From the NCBI RefSeq assembly GCF_041153465.1, contig NZ_CP154858.1, forward strand, positions 62,001 through 126,000: a stretch of DNA of 64,000 nt. The letters run 5' to 3'. Below the pieces are notes generated by a model. It made no database searches. It was not told the origin of the DNA and saw only the letters and a list, made by a program, of their open reading frames with translations. The position numbers and the translations under genes are program-made. Shown here one piece after another: positions 51,325-60,603 of the stretch; the stretch's first letter is position 1, and each line of letters opens with the position of its first letter. The DNA comes from Thermohahella caldifontis. Lineage in GTDB: Bacteria > Pseudomonadota > Gammaproteobacteria > Pseudomonadales > Oleiphilaceae.

Positions 51325-54300
51325 TCAGGCCGGATCACCGTTTCGGGTTGCTTTGCGACGCTGGGTCAGCAGCCGGTTGAGCATGGCGCGCAGGGGGGCC
51401 GGCTTGACCGGTTTGTGCAGGATGGGATAGCCGCGGCGTGCCGCTTCTTCGCGCACTTCGTCCGTGTTGAGGGCGGTGACGAGCAGTCCGGGGATCTCCT
51501 CGCCCCAGAGAACCCGGAGTTCATCCATGGTATCAAGCCCGTCTTCACCGTCGTCCAGCTGATAATCCACGATCATCAGGTCGGGCGGGCTGTCCTTGTA
51601 CTGGCGCAGCACATCTTCAATGCCTGTCGCTTTCAGCACCTCGCAGCCCCATCCCCCCAGCACGGCAGCCATACCCTCAAGGATGTGGGGCTCATTGTCG
51701 ATACAGAGTACGCAGATCCCCTCCAGAGAGCGTCTGGGGGAACGGGACACCATGGGAGACGCCTGTTCGGTGCGGGTCAGGGTATCCGGCTGTGCGACAG
51801 GTACCGTCACCGAGAACATGGATCCCTTGCCGAGGACCGAGCATACCTGCACGGGTGTCCCCAGCAACTTGCTGACGCGATCGACAATGGCCAGACCGAG
51901 GCCGAGGCCGGTTTTTTCCTTGCCCGTATTGAGGCGCCTGAATTCCTCGAAGATGCTGTGCAACTGATCTTCGGGAATGCCGGGGCCGGTATCCCAGACC
52001 TGAATTTCCACCTGCTGACCGCGGCGCCGGCAGCCGATCAGGATCCGACCCTTTTCCGTATAGCGCACGGCATTGGAGAGCAGATTCTGGATGAGGCGAC
52101 GCAGCAGCTTGCTGTCGGAATGGACCCAGACTCCGGATGGTACGGTGTGCAGTGTCAACCCCTTGTCTGCCGCAATCACCTGAAACTCTGCCGCCAGGTT
52201 GGTCAGCAGATCCCTGAGGCAGAAGGTACTGAAATGAGGTTCGAGTGCCCCCGCATCCAGCTTTGAAATGTCCAGCAGCGTCGAGAGGATTTCCTCGGCC
52301 GATTGCAGTGAATGATCAATATGATCCACCAGCGCCTTGAGCTGGGGTTGTGCCGGTTGAATCTGCTGCTGGAGTGCGGAAGTGAACAAACGTGCGGCAT
52401 TCAGGGGTTGCAGAAGGTCATGGCTGGCGGCCGCCAGAAAGCGTGTCTTGCCCTGGTTGGCCTGTTCGGCGGCGGATTTGGCGCGCACGAGCTGCGCGTT
52501 CAGCGCCGAGAGCTCCTCCGTCCGCTCACGGACACGCTGCTCCAGATACAGATTGGTTTCGCGCAGGGCTTCCTCGGCCTTGCGCATGGCAGTAATGTCC
52601 GAAAAGGTGGTGACAAACCCGCCACCCGGCATGGGGCTGCCCTGGATGTGAATGACGGTACCATCCGGGCGCGTGCGCTCGTACTCGACGGGTTGGCCGT
52701 CACGCATGTGACGAAGCTGATTGTCGACGATCTTCTGGGCCTTGCGTGCGGGGACATGGGCCATGAGCAGGTTGTAGCGGATCAGCTCCTCAACCGGCCG
52801 GCCGACACGGACAAAGCCCTTGGGATACCTGAACATTTCCACATAACGGCTGTTCCAGGCCACCAGTCTGAGATCCTTGTCCACCACACTGACACCCTGT
52901 GTCATGTTCTCGATGGCGGCCTGGAGCAGCTCCCGGTTGAACTGGATGACCTGGGACGCTTCATCCACGATGCTGACCAGCTCTTCCAGTCCCATGCCCT
53001 GGTTGCGGATGGCGGAGTTCAGGACAGCCCGTGCCGTGGAAGAACCGATGACGCTGGCCAGCTGGCGCTCGATGTACTTGACGAGCTCTGCGCTGGCCGC
53101 CTTGCCGGGCGCAAGCCGGACGCGGTGACGGCGCTCGAACGTTTCCAGTGCCTTGTGTGTGCGTTCCGGGCCGATGAAGCGCTCGGCCAGCGCGGTGAGA
53201 TCTTCCACCGTGGCGGTGCTGAGCCAGTCAAGATTGTTGCTGCCGGGAGCCCCCGCCACATCAAGGAAGGAGGCAACCTGAATCCGTTCGCTGACCCGCT
53301 GGGTGGTCATCAGGGAGACGAGGACGTAGGCGAGGGTGTTCAATCCCAGGCTCCACAAGGCGCCGTGTGTCAGCGGGTCGGGCAGGGCGATGTTGAAGAG
53401 GGCTTCCGGGCGCAGCCAGTCCTGTCCGAGCGGTCCGTAGGTGAGCAGGTAGTCGGGCAGGGTGCCCGCCTTGACCAGTGTGGGGACCACCAGGGTATAG
53501 ATCCACAGGACAAACCCCAGAATGATGCCTGCCAGCGCCCCCTGCCGGTTTCCCCGTCGCCACAACAGGCCGCCGACCAGGGCCGGGGCGAACTGGGCGG
53601 CTGCCACAAAGCTCATGAGGCCGATGGAGGAAAGAGAGAAGAGCTCGCCGATGATGCGGTGATAGCCGTAGGCGGCCACGAGCAGGGCGATGATGGTTGT
53701 GCGCCGGATGCCCAGCAGCCAGGCTTCGAAGTTGCGTTGCCCGGTGAGGTTGAGCGGGCGGACACGAAACAGCAGCGGCACAATGATCTCGTTGCTGACC
53801 ATGGTGCTGAGGGTCACCGTGGACACGATCACCATGCCCGTGGCGGCACTGGCCCCTCCGATGAACGCCAGCATGCCGAGCCAGCTCTGGCCGCTGGCCA
53901 GGGGAATGCCTAGCACGAACGTATCGCCATCCAGGGTGCCGCTTGAATACATCAGCAGTCCCGCGGCCGCGATGGGAATGACGAAAAACGTCAGCACGAC
54001 GAGATAGAGCGGCAGGGCCCAGCGCGCGGTGCGCATGTCATTGGGCTGATAGTTTTCCACCACCATGGTGTGAAACTGCCGGGGCAGGCAGAAAATGGCC
54101 AGGGCCGCCAGCAGTGTATGGGTAAAGAAACTCCAGGGTTCGACGGCGCTGAATGAAAAGGTGGTCTGCAGATTGGCCTCGTGCAGGCGGGTCACCACAT
54201 CGCCCACGCCGTCAAACAGCCACCAGGTCACATAGCTGCCCACCGCGACGAAGGCCACCAGTTTGACCACGGATTCGAAGGCAATGGCCTGCATCATGCC

Positions 54301-54873
54301 CTGATGATGCTCGGTGGCATCAATGTCCCGGGTACCGAACAGGATGGTAAAGGCGGCCATGGAAAGGGCCACGTAAAGGGCCGTGTCCTGGTGAATGGGA
54401 ATGTTGCTGAAGTCTCCGGGGGGTGAGCCCTCCGTCAGCACGGCGTAGCCCATGGATACGGCTTTCAGCTGCAATGCGATGTACGGCAGGATGCCGACAA
54501 TGGCCAGCAGGGAAATCACCACGGCCAGGGTGGTTGACTTGCCGTAACGGGTGGCGATGAAATCCGCGATGGATGTGGAGTTGTTGCGCTTGGCAATCAG
54601 GATCATGCGATGCAGGAAGGGGCTGAAAAAGACCATCACCAGCACCGGCCCCAGGTAAATGGGCAGGAACTGCATGCCTGACCGGGCGGCTGTACCCACT
54701 GCGCCGTAGAATGTCCACGACGTGCAGTAAACGGCGAGCGAGAGGGCATACACCAGTGTGCGCGTGGCATCGCGACGATACAGATTGGAGCGCTTGTCCC
54801 CCATGTAGGCAATGGTGAACAACAGCCCGATATAGAATGCGGAAATGGTAAGGATGAGCCAGCCGCTGATCAT
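51325..54873 (-). CDS. crbS: SSS-fused hybrid sensor histidine kinase (CrbS/MxtR-like)
   Basis: 1,182 residues. An N-terminal sodium:solute symporter-like domain of about 13 membrane helices (1-525) is followed by a linker, a PAS domain (about 650-770, MTQGVSVVDKDLRLVAWNSR), and a coiled coil. HisKA has phospho-acceptor His818 (ASHDLLQPLNAAR), followed by HATPase (NLLSNAVRYTEKG, DTGPGIP, GLGLGLAI) and a C-terminal receiver with Asp1103 (LMIVDYQLDDGEDG). This is the architecture of CrbS, which senses acetate metabolism and drives acs through CrbR. Divergent from the DUF4212-symporter pair. Confidence 0.92.
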   Translation of the reverse strand: MISGWLILTISAFYIGLLFTIAYMGDKRSNLYRRDATRTLVYALSLAVYCTSWTFYGAVGTAARSGMQFLPIYLGPVLVMVFFSPFLHRMILIAKRNNSTSIADFIATRYGKSTTLAVVISLLAIVGILPYIALQLKAVSMGYAVLTEGSPPGDFSNIPIHQDTALYVALSMAAFTILFGTRDIDATEHHQGMMQAIAFESVVKLVAFVAVGSYVTWWLFDGVGDVVTRLHEANLQTTFSFSAVEPWSFFTHTLLAALAIFCLPRQFHTMVVENYQPNDMRTARWALPLYLVVLTFFVIPIAAAGLLMYSSGTLDGDTFVLGIPLASGQSWLGMLAFIGGASAATGMVIVSTVTLSTMVSNEIIVPLLFRVRPLNLTGQRNFEAWLLGIRRTTIIALLVAAYGYHRIIGELFSLSSIGLMSFVAAAQFAPALVGGLLWRRGNRQGALAGIILGFVLWIYTLVVPTLVKAGTLPDYLLTYGPLGQDWLRPEALFNIALPDPLTHGALWSLGLNTLAYVLVSLMTTQRVSERIQVASFLDVAGAPGSNNLDWLSTATVEDLTALAERFIGPERTHKALETFERRHRVRLAPGKAASAELVKYIERQLASVIGSSTARAVLNSAIRNQGMGLEELVSIVDEASQVIQFNRELLQAAIENMTQGVSVVDKDLRLVAWNSRYVEMFRYPKGFVRVGRPVEELIRYNLLMAHVPARKAQKIVDNQLRHMRDGQPVEYERTRPDGTVIHIQGSPMPGGGFVTTFSDITAMRKAEEALRETNLYLEQRVRERTEELSALNAQLVRAKSAAEQANQGKTRFLAAASHDLLQPLNAARLFTSALQQQIQPAQPQLKALVDHIDHSLQSAEEILSTLLDISKLDAGALEPHFSTFCLRDLLTNLAAEFQVIAADKGLTLHTVPSGVWVHSDSKLLRRLIQNLLSNAVRYTEKGRILIGCRRRGQQVEIQVWDTGPGIPEDQLHSIFEEFRRLNTGKEKTGLGLGLAIVDRVSKLLGTPVQVCSVLGKGSMFSVTVPVAQPDTLTRTEQASPMVSRSPRRSLEGICVLCIDNEPHILEGMAAVLGGWGCEVLKATGIEDVLRQYKDSPPDLMIVDYQLDDGEDGLDTMDELRVLWGEEIPGLLVTALNTDEVREEAARRGYPILHKPVKPAPLRAMLNRLLTQRRKATRNGDPA

Positions 54874-55169
54874 GGTCTCTGCATGGTTTTCGTGTCTCCG
54901 GAAAGAAGGAGTGTGGCCCGGGCAGGCCCGGAAGGCAAGAACTGACGTCCTGTCTGCCCGGCAATACAGTCATACCTTGGTCTGATTGACTCTGCTCCTG
55001 TCGCGCGAAAAGTTAATGCGCTTTTGTAATGCATTGAATATAAAGGATAAAACAGTTTCTACCAAAGTCTTAGTTTCGCCGCTGACTTCCTCTGTTAAGG
55101 TGAAAGCATCCGGTCATCCCGATCCGGTGTCCCATAAACCGTTATAAGAATAACAACGGAGGAGTTGGT
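54874..55169. promoter_or_regulatory. Divergent control region between crbS and the symporter operon
   Basis: 296 bases holding the promoters of both operons. An AT-rich core (about 55005-55070) and the ribosome site GGAGGAG before 55170 are visible. No convincing -35/-10 pair was found for the symporter, which would fit an activator-dependent promoter such as a CrbR target. No gene is seen. Confidence 0.45.
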
Positions 55170-55433
55170 ATGAGTGATCATAATGGGTCACGGGCGGCCT
55201 ACTGGCAGGCCAACCTGAGACTTTTGACCACCTTGCTTGTCATCTGGTTTGCCGTGTCCTACGGGGCAGGCATTCTCTTCGTCGATGTGCTCGACACCAT
55301 TCACATCGGAGGCTTCCCTCTCGGCTTCTGGTTCGCCCAACAAGGTTCCATCTATACGTTTGTCGTTCTCATATTTGTCTATGTGTGGAAGATGAACCGG
55401 CTGGATCGCGAGTTTGACGTACACGAAGACTGA
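55170..55433 (+). CDS. DUF4212 sodium/substrate symporter small subunit
   Basis: 87 residues with two transmembrane helices (about 18-40 and 57-77). The conserved DUF4212 pattern is visible: YWQANLRLLTTLLVIWFAVS, GFPLGFWFAQQGSIYTFV and KMNRLDREFDVHE. Such proteins are encoded next to VC_2705-subfamily symporters, as here: the large subunit starts 11 bases downstream with its own GGAGG. Distinct from the YjcH/DUF485 partner of ActP. Confidence 0.92.
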   Translation: MSDHNGSRAAYWQANLRLLTTLLVIWFAVSYGAGILFVDVLDTIHIGGFPLGFWFAQQGSIYTFVVLIFVYVWKMNRLDREFDVHED

Positions 55434-55444
55434 CGGAGGCTTAG

Positions 55445-57217
55445 ATGGAAACCCAAACCCTGATCTACCTGGTGGTCGGTGCCACCTTTGCACTCTACAT
55501 TGGTATTGCGATCTGGTCGCGCGCCGGATCCACCAGTGAGTACTACGTGGCCAGCAAGGGGGTTCACCCCGTGGCCAACGGTATGGCTACTGCTGCAGAC
55601 TGGATGTCTGCCGCCTCCTTCATCTCCATGGCCGGTATCATTTCCTTCATCGGCCGCGACGGTGCGGTGTACCTGATGGGCTGGACAGGCGGTTACGTGC
55701 TGCTGGCCATGTGTCTGGCACCCTACCTCCGCAAGTTCGGCAAGTTCACCGTGCCCGAGTTCGTGGGGGAGCGCTACTACTCCCAGACGGCCCGGATGGT
55801 GGCTGTCATCTGCGTCATCTTCATCTCGTTCACCTATGTGGCGGGACAGATGCGTGGTGTGGGCATTGTCTTCTCCCGTTATCTGGAAGTGGACATCAAC
55901 GCCGGCGTGCTGATTGGTATGGCCATCGTGTTTGTCTATGCGGTACTGGGTGGCATGAAGGGCATTACCTACACCCAGGTGGCACAGTACTGTGTCATGA
56001 TCCTGGCCTACATGATCCCGGCCATCTTCATCTCCATGATGATCACGGGCAACCCGATTCCGCAACTGGGCTTCGGCAGCACGATTGAAGGCACGGACAC
56101 CTACCTGCTGGACAAGCTCAACCAGCTGCATACGGATCTGGGATTCAATGCCTATACCTCGGGTACCAAATCCACCATCGACACCTTTGCCATTACGGTT
56201 GCGCTCATGGTGGGTACTGCGGGTCTGCCTCATGTGATCGTGCGGTTCTTCACCGTCCCCAAGGTCAGTGATGCGCGCCTGTCTGCTGGCTGGGCACTGC
56301 TGTTCATTGCCATTCTTTACACCACCGCACCGGCTGTGGCGTCCTTCGCCCGTGTCAACCTGATTCAGACCGTTTCCAATGCTGAGTATCAGCAATTGCC
56401 CGAATGGTTCCAGAAGTGGGAGACAGCCGGTCTGCTGGCCTGGAAAGACAAGAATGGCGACGGCAAGATTCAGTATGTGGCCGGTGCGCCGTTCAAGGGC
56501 AAGCCCAAGTTTGCGGATCAGACCGGCCCGAACGGCGAGCGTGTCGTGGCCAATGAGCCGACGAGCAATGCCAACGAGCTCTACGTGGACCGTGACATCA
56601 TGGTGTTGGCCAACCCGGAAATTGCACAGCTGCCCGGTTGGGTAGTGGCGCTGATTGCCGCAGGTGGTCTGGCCGCTGCACTGTCCACCGCTGCAGGATT
56701 GCTGCTGGTCATCTCAACCTCCATCTCCCATGACCTGCTGAAGAGCAATCTGATGCCCAACATCAGTGAAAAGCAGGAGCTGCTGGCTGCACGTCTGGCG
56801 GCTGCGGCAGCCATTGCGGTGGCGGGCTACTTCGGTATCAACCCGCCCGGATTCGTGGCTCAGGTGGTGGCCTTTGCTTTCGGTCTTGCGGCAGCGTCCT
56901 TCTTCCCGGCCATCATCATGGGCATTTTCAGCAAGCGCATGAACAAGGAAGGGGCCATTGCAGGCATGCTCACCGGCCTGATCTTCACCTTCGGGTACAT
57001 CGTGTACTTCAAATTCGTCAACCCGGGGGCGAACAACGCAGAGCACTGGCTGTTCGCCATCTCTCCGGAAGGTATCGGAACCATCGGCATGGTGCTCAAC
57101 TTCATCGTATCCAGCGTGGTTTCCCGCCTGACGGCAGAGCCTCCGGAGCACATCCAGCATCTGGTGGAAGAGATCCGCGTTCCCCGTGGGGCGGTGGCTC
57201 CGGTAGCCGGACACTGA
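55445..57217 (+). CDS. Sodium:solute symporter, VC_2705 subfamily
   Basis: 590-residue SSS-family transporter with about 13 helices. Family signatures are SEYYVASKGVHPVANGMATA, ADWMSAASFISMAG, GTAGLPHVIVRFFTVPKVSD and AALSTAAGLLLVISTSISHD. A soluble insertion near residues 320-380 (EWFQKWETAGLLAWKDKNGD) is typical of VC_2705 members. Acetate or another short carboxylate is the likely substrate, inferred from homology to ActP and from acs and CrbS nearby. A strong terminator follows. Confidence 0.92.
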   Translation: METQTLIYLVVGATFALYIGIAIWSRAGSTSEYYVASKGVHPVANGMATAADWMSAASFISMAGIISFIGRDGAVYLMGWTGGYVLLAMCLAPYLRKFGKFTVPEFVGERYYSQTARMVAVICVIFISFTYVAGQMRGVGIVFSRYLEVDINAGVLIGMAIVFVYAVLGGMKGITYTQVAQYCVMILAYMIPAIFISMMITGNPIPQLGFGSTIEGTDTYLLDKLNQLHTDLGFNAYTSGTKSTIDTFAITVALMVGTAGLPHVIVRFFTVPKVSDARLSAGWALLFIAILYTTAPAVASFARVNLIQTVSNAEYQQLPEWFQKWETAGLLAWKDKNGDGKIQYVAGAPFKGKPKFADQTGPNGERVVANEPTSNANELYVDRDIMVLANPEIAQLPGWVVALIAAGGLAAALSTAAGLLLVISTSISHDLLKSNLMPNISEKQELLAARLAAAAAIAVAGYFGINPPGFVAQVVAFAFGLAAASFFPAIIMGIFSKRMNKEGAIAGMLTGLIFTFGYIVYFKFVNPGANNAEHWLFAISPEGIGTIGMVLNFIVSSVVSRLTAEPPEHIQHLVEEIRVPRGAVAPVAGH

Positions 57218-57250
57218 ACCAGACCGCCGGGGCGTGCCCCGGCACCCAGA

Positions 57251-57287
57251 TGAAGAAGCCCCGGCTCAGTCCGGGGCTTCTTCATTT
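57251..57287 (+). terminator. Strong intrinsic terminator after the symporter
   Basis: TGAAGAAGCCCCGG (57251-57264) and its perfect complement (57271-57284) form a 14-base-pair stem with loop CTCAGT, followed by TTTC. Also serves the convergent gene at 57320. Confidence 0.85.
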
Positions 57288-57319
57288 CAGGGAATGGAGA
57301 CTTTCGTTCGGTTGTGCGA

Positions 57320-57739
57320 TTACGGGATCTGAATTTTGCCGCTGCCCGGCATGCCGCCGAGACCACCGGCACCTCCCAGTCCGCCGGCACCACCGAGCCC
57401 GCCTTCCTGACCGGGCACCACGATGGATGAGGCTGCCTGACGACGCAGTTCCTTGAGCTCTTCCAGCGTGCGTTCCATGGCTTCTTTTGCTGCCGCACCA
57501 AACTGCTCGGCCGCTTCCTTCAGCGAGCTGGCCTTGAGCTCGAAGGTCAGGGGCAGGGCACCGGCAGGCGTCAGCATTTGTGCCTGACCAATGTAGACCA
57601 CCTCACGGGAAGGATCGCGCTGCCCTTCTCCGTCCACCGGCGTCATGCGGCGAATGGTGCCGACCTTGTTGTCCGTGAAGACTTCCTCCAGGTAGAGGTC
57701 GTCCACATTCATCTTGATTTCGGGCATTGAATTTGTCAT
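57320..57739 (-). CDS. Hypothetical protein with glycine-rich C-terminal repeats
   Basis: 139 residues from ATG 57739 (MTNSMPEIKMNVDDLYLEEV), with GGAAA before it; an earlier ATG at 57775 has no site. Not assigned to a family. The N-terminal half looks like a compact beta domain (VGTIRRMTPVDGEG, VVYIGQAQML, LPLTFELKAS). A helix follows (LKEAAEQFGAAAKEAMERTL), and then a low-complexity tail with three GGLGGA units. No signal or membrane segment, so cytoplasmic. Confidence 0.78.
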   Translation of the reverse strand: MTNSMPEIKMNVDDLYLEEVFTDNKVGTIRRMTPVDGEGQRDPSREVVYIGQAQMLTPAGALPLTFELKASSLKEAAEQFGAAAKEAMERTLEELKELRRQAASSIVVPGQEGGLGGAGGLGGAGGLGGMPGSGKIQIP

Positions 57740-57889
57740 GGCATTTCCGTTGGGTTTCGTCTTGAAGATGAACACAGTATTCTATCGCAAATAAAGACGA
57801 CAAACTGTAGCTTTTACCTGAGTCAATTTTCAGGCTACGGGTATACCGTACAATGCGGTCACATTGACATAAAAACAAGGAGACAGCTC

Positions 57890-59656
57890 ATGCATGGGGG
57901 TGACAAGGTTGCTGAGGTGCTGGTCAGGCAGGGTGTGACGGCACTCTTCACGCTATGCGGAGGGCATATTTCGCCCATACTCTCGGGTGCCAGGTCCCGG
58001 GGCATTGAAGTGGTGGACACCCGCCATGAAGCCAATGCGGTCTTTGCAGCCGACGCCTGGGCCCGCCTCAGTGGCCGGCCCGGAGTCGCGGCCGTTACCG
58101 CGGGGCCGGGCGTCACCAACGCCGTCACGGCTCTGAAGAATGCGCAACTGGCGCAAAGTCCGCTGGTTCTGCTCGGGGGTGCCAGTGCCACCGTTCTGCG
58201 TGGACGGGGATCCCTGCAGGATATTGATCAGCTCAGCCTGATGCGCCCCACCACCAAGTGGGCCGTTTCCGTTGAGCGGGTTGCGGATATCGTCCCTGTA
58301 CTGAACGAGGCCTTTGCCGTGGCGCAGGAGGGCGTACCCGGCCCGGTTTTCGTCGAGTTGCCCATTGATATCCTGTACCCGGAAAGAATCGTTCGCGAAT
58401 GGTATGGTGCAAAGGGCGGCGAGCAGGCCCAGGGCGTCATGGGGCGCGCCGTGCAGTGGTATCTCGATCACCATACCCGCCAACTGTTTGAGGCGGAGAA
58501 TGGGACGACGACCAGGGCGCGTGCCCGGCAGGCCGTTCGGCAGGTTCGCGGTGCACTGGAAACTGGCCTGGACCAGTTCCAGCTGGAAACGCTCGGTCGT
58601 CTGGTTGCGGGCGCCCTGCGCAAGGCACGCAGACCGGTCATGGTTCTTGGCAGTCAGGTCGCGCTCAGTCCGGGTCGGATTCCCGCCCTGGTGGGTGCGC
58701 TGGAAACGCTGGGGGTACCGGTTTACCTCTCCGGCATGGCGCGAGGCTTGCTCGGTGCCCATCATGCCCTTCAGTATCGTCACCAGCGCCGTCAGGCCCT
58801 GCGTGAGGCTGACTTGGTGCTGCTTGCGGGGGTACCGTGTGATTTCCGGCTCGATTACGGCGCACATATCCGGCGCAGTGCCACCCTGGTTTCCGTCAAC
58901 CGAAGTCTGCATGACCTGAAGCTCAACCGGATTCCGGACATCCCCGTCTGGGCAGATCCGGCAGGCTTTCTGGTACAGCTTGCCGGACTGACCGGACCGC
59001 TGGAAACGGACCGGGCATGGCGGGCCACGCTGGATGAGCGGGAACTGGCCCGGGAGCGGTGGATAGACGACAAGGCGGCGGCTCCGGGGGAGCAGGTCAA
59101 TCCCGTACGCCTGTTCCGTGAGCTGGACAAGCTCCTGGATGACCGGGCGGTACTGGTGGCCGACGGTGGTGACTTCGTGGCCACAGCGGCCTATACCCTG
59201 CGCCCTCGCTCGCCTCTGTCCTGGCTGGATCCGGGGGTCTTTGGCACGCTGGGCGTAGGCGGCGGCTTTGCGCTGGGCGCGCGCGCCGTGCGGCCCGACA
59301 GCGAGATCTGGATCATCTATGGGGATGGCTCCAGTGCCTACAGTCTCGCGGAAATGGATACCTTCCGGCGCAAGGGCTGGCCCGTGATTGCACTGATTGG
59401 TAATGATGCCTGCTGGAACCAGATCTACCGTGATCAGGTCGTGGTGCTTGAGGACGACGTGGCCGTCACGCTGCGGCAAAGTGACTATCACAAGGTCGGG
59501 GAAGGCTATGGTGCCAGGGGGCTCGTGATCCGCAATAACGATGAGATTGTTTCGAAGCTCGGGCGGGCACGTACGCTGGCCCGTCAGGGACATCCGGTGG
59601 TGGTGAACGTCCTGCTTGAACGCTCGGACTTCCGGGAGGGCTCCATTTCAGTGTGA
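57890..59656 (+). CDS. Thiamine-pyrophosphate enzyme of the ILVBL/HACL2 (acetolactate synthase-like) type
   Basis: 588 residues with the usual three domains: Pyr, central and PP. The catalytic glutamate is Glu47 in VVDTRHEANAVFAADAWARL, the glycine loop is TAGPGVTNAV, and the TPP-magnesium motif is GDGSSAYSLAEMDTFRRKGW followed by IGNDACWNQ. The N-terminal FTLCGGHISPIL and the KNAQLAQSPLVLLGGASATVL block resemble animal ILVBL/HACL2 more than anabolic IlvB. A 2-hydroxyacyl-CoA lyase role is therefore possible. No regulatory IlvH-like subunit is adjacent. GGAG before the ATG. Confidence 0.88.
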   Translation: MHGGDKVAEVLVRQGVTALFTLCGGHISPILSGARSRGIEVVDTRHEANAVFAADAWARLSGRPGVAAVTAGPGVTNAVTALKNAQLAQSPLVLLGGASATVLRGRGSLQDIDQLSLMRPTTKWAVSVERVADIVPVLNEAFAVAQEGVPGPVFVELPIDILYPERIVREWYGAKGGEQAQGVMGRAVQWYLDHHTRQLFEAENGTTTRARARQAVRQVRGALETGLDQFQLETLGRLVAGALRKARRPVMVLGSQVALSPGRIPALVGALETLGVPVYLSGMARGLLGAHHALQYRHQRRQALREADLVLLAGVPCDFRLDYGAHIRRSATLVSVNRSLHDLKLNRIPDIPVWADPAGFLVQLAGLTGPLETDRAWRATLDERELARERWIDDKAAAPGEQVNPVRLFRELDKLLDDRAVLVADGGDFVATAAYTLRPRSPLSWLDPGVFGTLGVGGGFALGARAVRPDSEIWIIYGDGSSAYSLAEMDTFRRKGWPVIALIGNDACWNQIYRDQVVVLEDDVAVTLRQSDYHKVGEGYGARGLVIRNNDEIVSKLGRARTLARQGHPVVVNVLLERSDFREGSISV

Positions 59657-59776
59657 ATCCGGATTCATTTGTATCACTCTGTAAAATGGTGACCGGGTTG
59701 TCATTTAAACTGGCGACCCGGCGCAGCAACCCGCTTCAAATCGCGTTATGATGTGCCTGAACATAGGAGGTGAAGC

Positions 59777-60267
59777 ATGTCGGAATGTGTTCCTGCCAGA
59801 CTGGTCAAAGGGGTGAAGCTGGCAGATGTGCCGGTCAGAGAGTATGCGGAACTGCCCCCCCGCAGGAGCGCAAGCGCAGTGCCGGACTGCTGGCGGCCCT
59901 GCTCAGGCGCGGGAAGAGTCCGGAGCCGGAGATGCCGCCCCAGCCGAAGCGCCTGAGCAAGACCCAGATCACCTTCAACAGTGCCGCCTGGCTCAAGTTT
60001 CTGCGGCGTCCGGATCAGCCCGTGTCGCTTTATCTGGTTTTCAGGGACGACAGCGGTGAATACGGTGTGCTGGTGGATGAAACCCGCGTTTCCGAGACTT
60101 TCAACGCCATGCTCTCAGGTACGGTGACCTTTACGGTGCGGGGCCATCTGCACTACGTGAGCGCGGTTGCCGCCGGCGTCCGGGATGCCTCCGAATTCCA
60201 CGCCGAAGAAGTGTACGTGCAGCGCAAGCGCAAGGTCATTCAGCACATCACGGCACAATCAGCCTGA
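59777..60267 (+). pseudogene. Hypothetical protein, frameshifted in this sequence
   Basis: Not recognised. ATG 59777 follows the near-perfect ribosome site AGGAGGTGAAGC. The frame reads MSECVPARLVKGVKLADVPV and then breaks at a run of seven C (59855-59861). With eight C it continues as PPPQERKRSAGLLAALLRRG and the remaining frame to 60267, a protein of about 163 residues. The second half looks like a beta-rich domain (LYLVFRDDSGEYGVLVDETR, VTFTVRGHLHYVSAVAAGV). The loss of one C is probably a sequence error. Overlaps the convergent 76-residue gene by 9 bases. Confidence 0.65.
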
Positions 60268-60489
60268 TTGCCTCGCCCTGAAGGCCACCACCTCCACGGC
60301 ACTCCCCTTTGCGCCCGGCGTGAAGGGGAGTGTCCCGTTTCGGGTCGCTGTATGCTGATCCGCAGCGTTTTTGTTGACCAGCGATTCCGGCAGACTGTCC
60401 CACTCCAGCCCCGTCAGCCGCATGAGGGCTTCCAGTGCCCGTTCAGGATCCACATCCCGAAGGTAGATGACATTCTGCCTGGTGTTCAT
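60259..60489 (-). CDS. Small hypothetical protein (76 aa)
   Basis: Not recognised. ATG 60489 has AGGAG at 8 bases, and the frame upstream to 60639 is judged to be leader. MNTRQNVIYLRDVDPERALE and ALMRLTGLEWDSLPESLV look like a small alpha/beta fold; the second half is Thr/Gly/Ala rich. The promoter region holds two elaborate inverted-repeat elements (60548-60565 and 60604-60639), so regulated expression is likely. Confidence 0.6.
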   Translation of the reverse strand: MNTRQNVIYLRDVDPERALEALMRLTGLEWDSLPESLVNKNAADQHTATRNGTLPFTPGAKGSAVEVVAFRARQSG

Positions 60490-60525
60490 TGTCTTGGCTC
60501 CTACCGCTGCCAGATGGGTTGCTGA

Positions 60526-60565
60526 TCTATAAGCGATAGCCATGCCAGATTGAAAAAATTCAATC
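60526..60565 (-). promoter_or_regulatory. Promoter with palindrome over -35 of the 76-aa gene
   Basis: Minus strand: TTCAAT (60554-60549), 17 bases, TATAGA (60531-60526). The -35 is embedded in a perfect palindrome GATTGAA-AAAA-TTCAATC (60548-60565), which could be a repressor or activator site. Confidence 0.5.
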
Positions 60566-60603
60566 AATACAATGCGATAACTTTTTCTGAAGCCTTGGGC
60601 AAG

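Noticed and set aside
52312..53913. 533-codon plus-strand frame antisense to crbS
   Set aside because: Low-complexity Gly/Gln/His-rich product, no ribosome site, mirror of membrane-helix codons.
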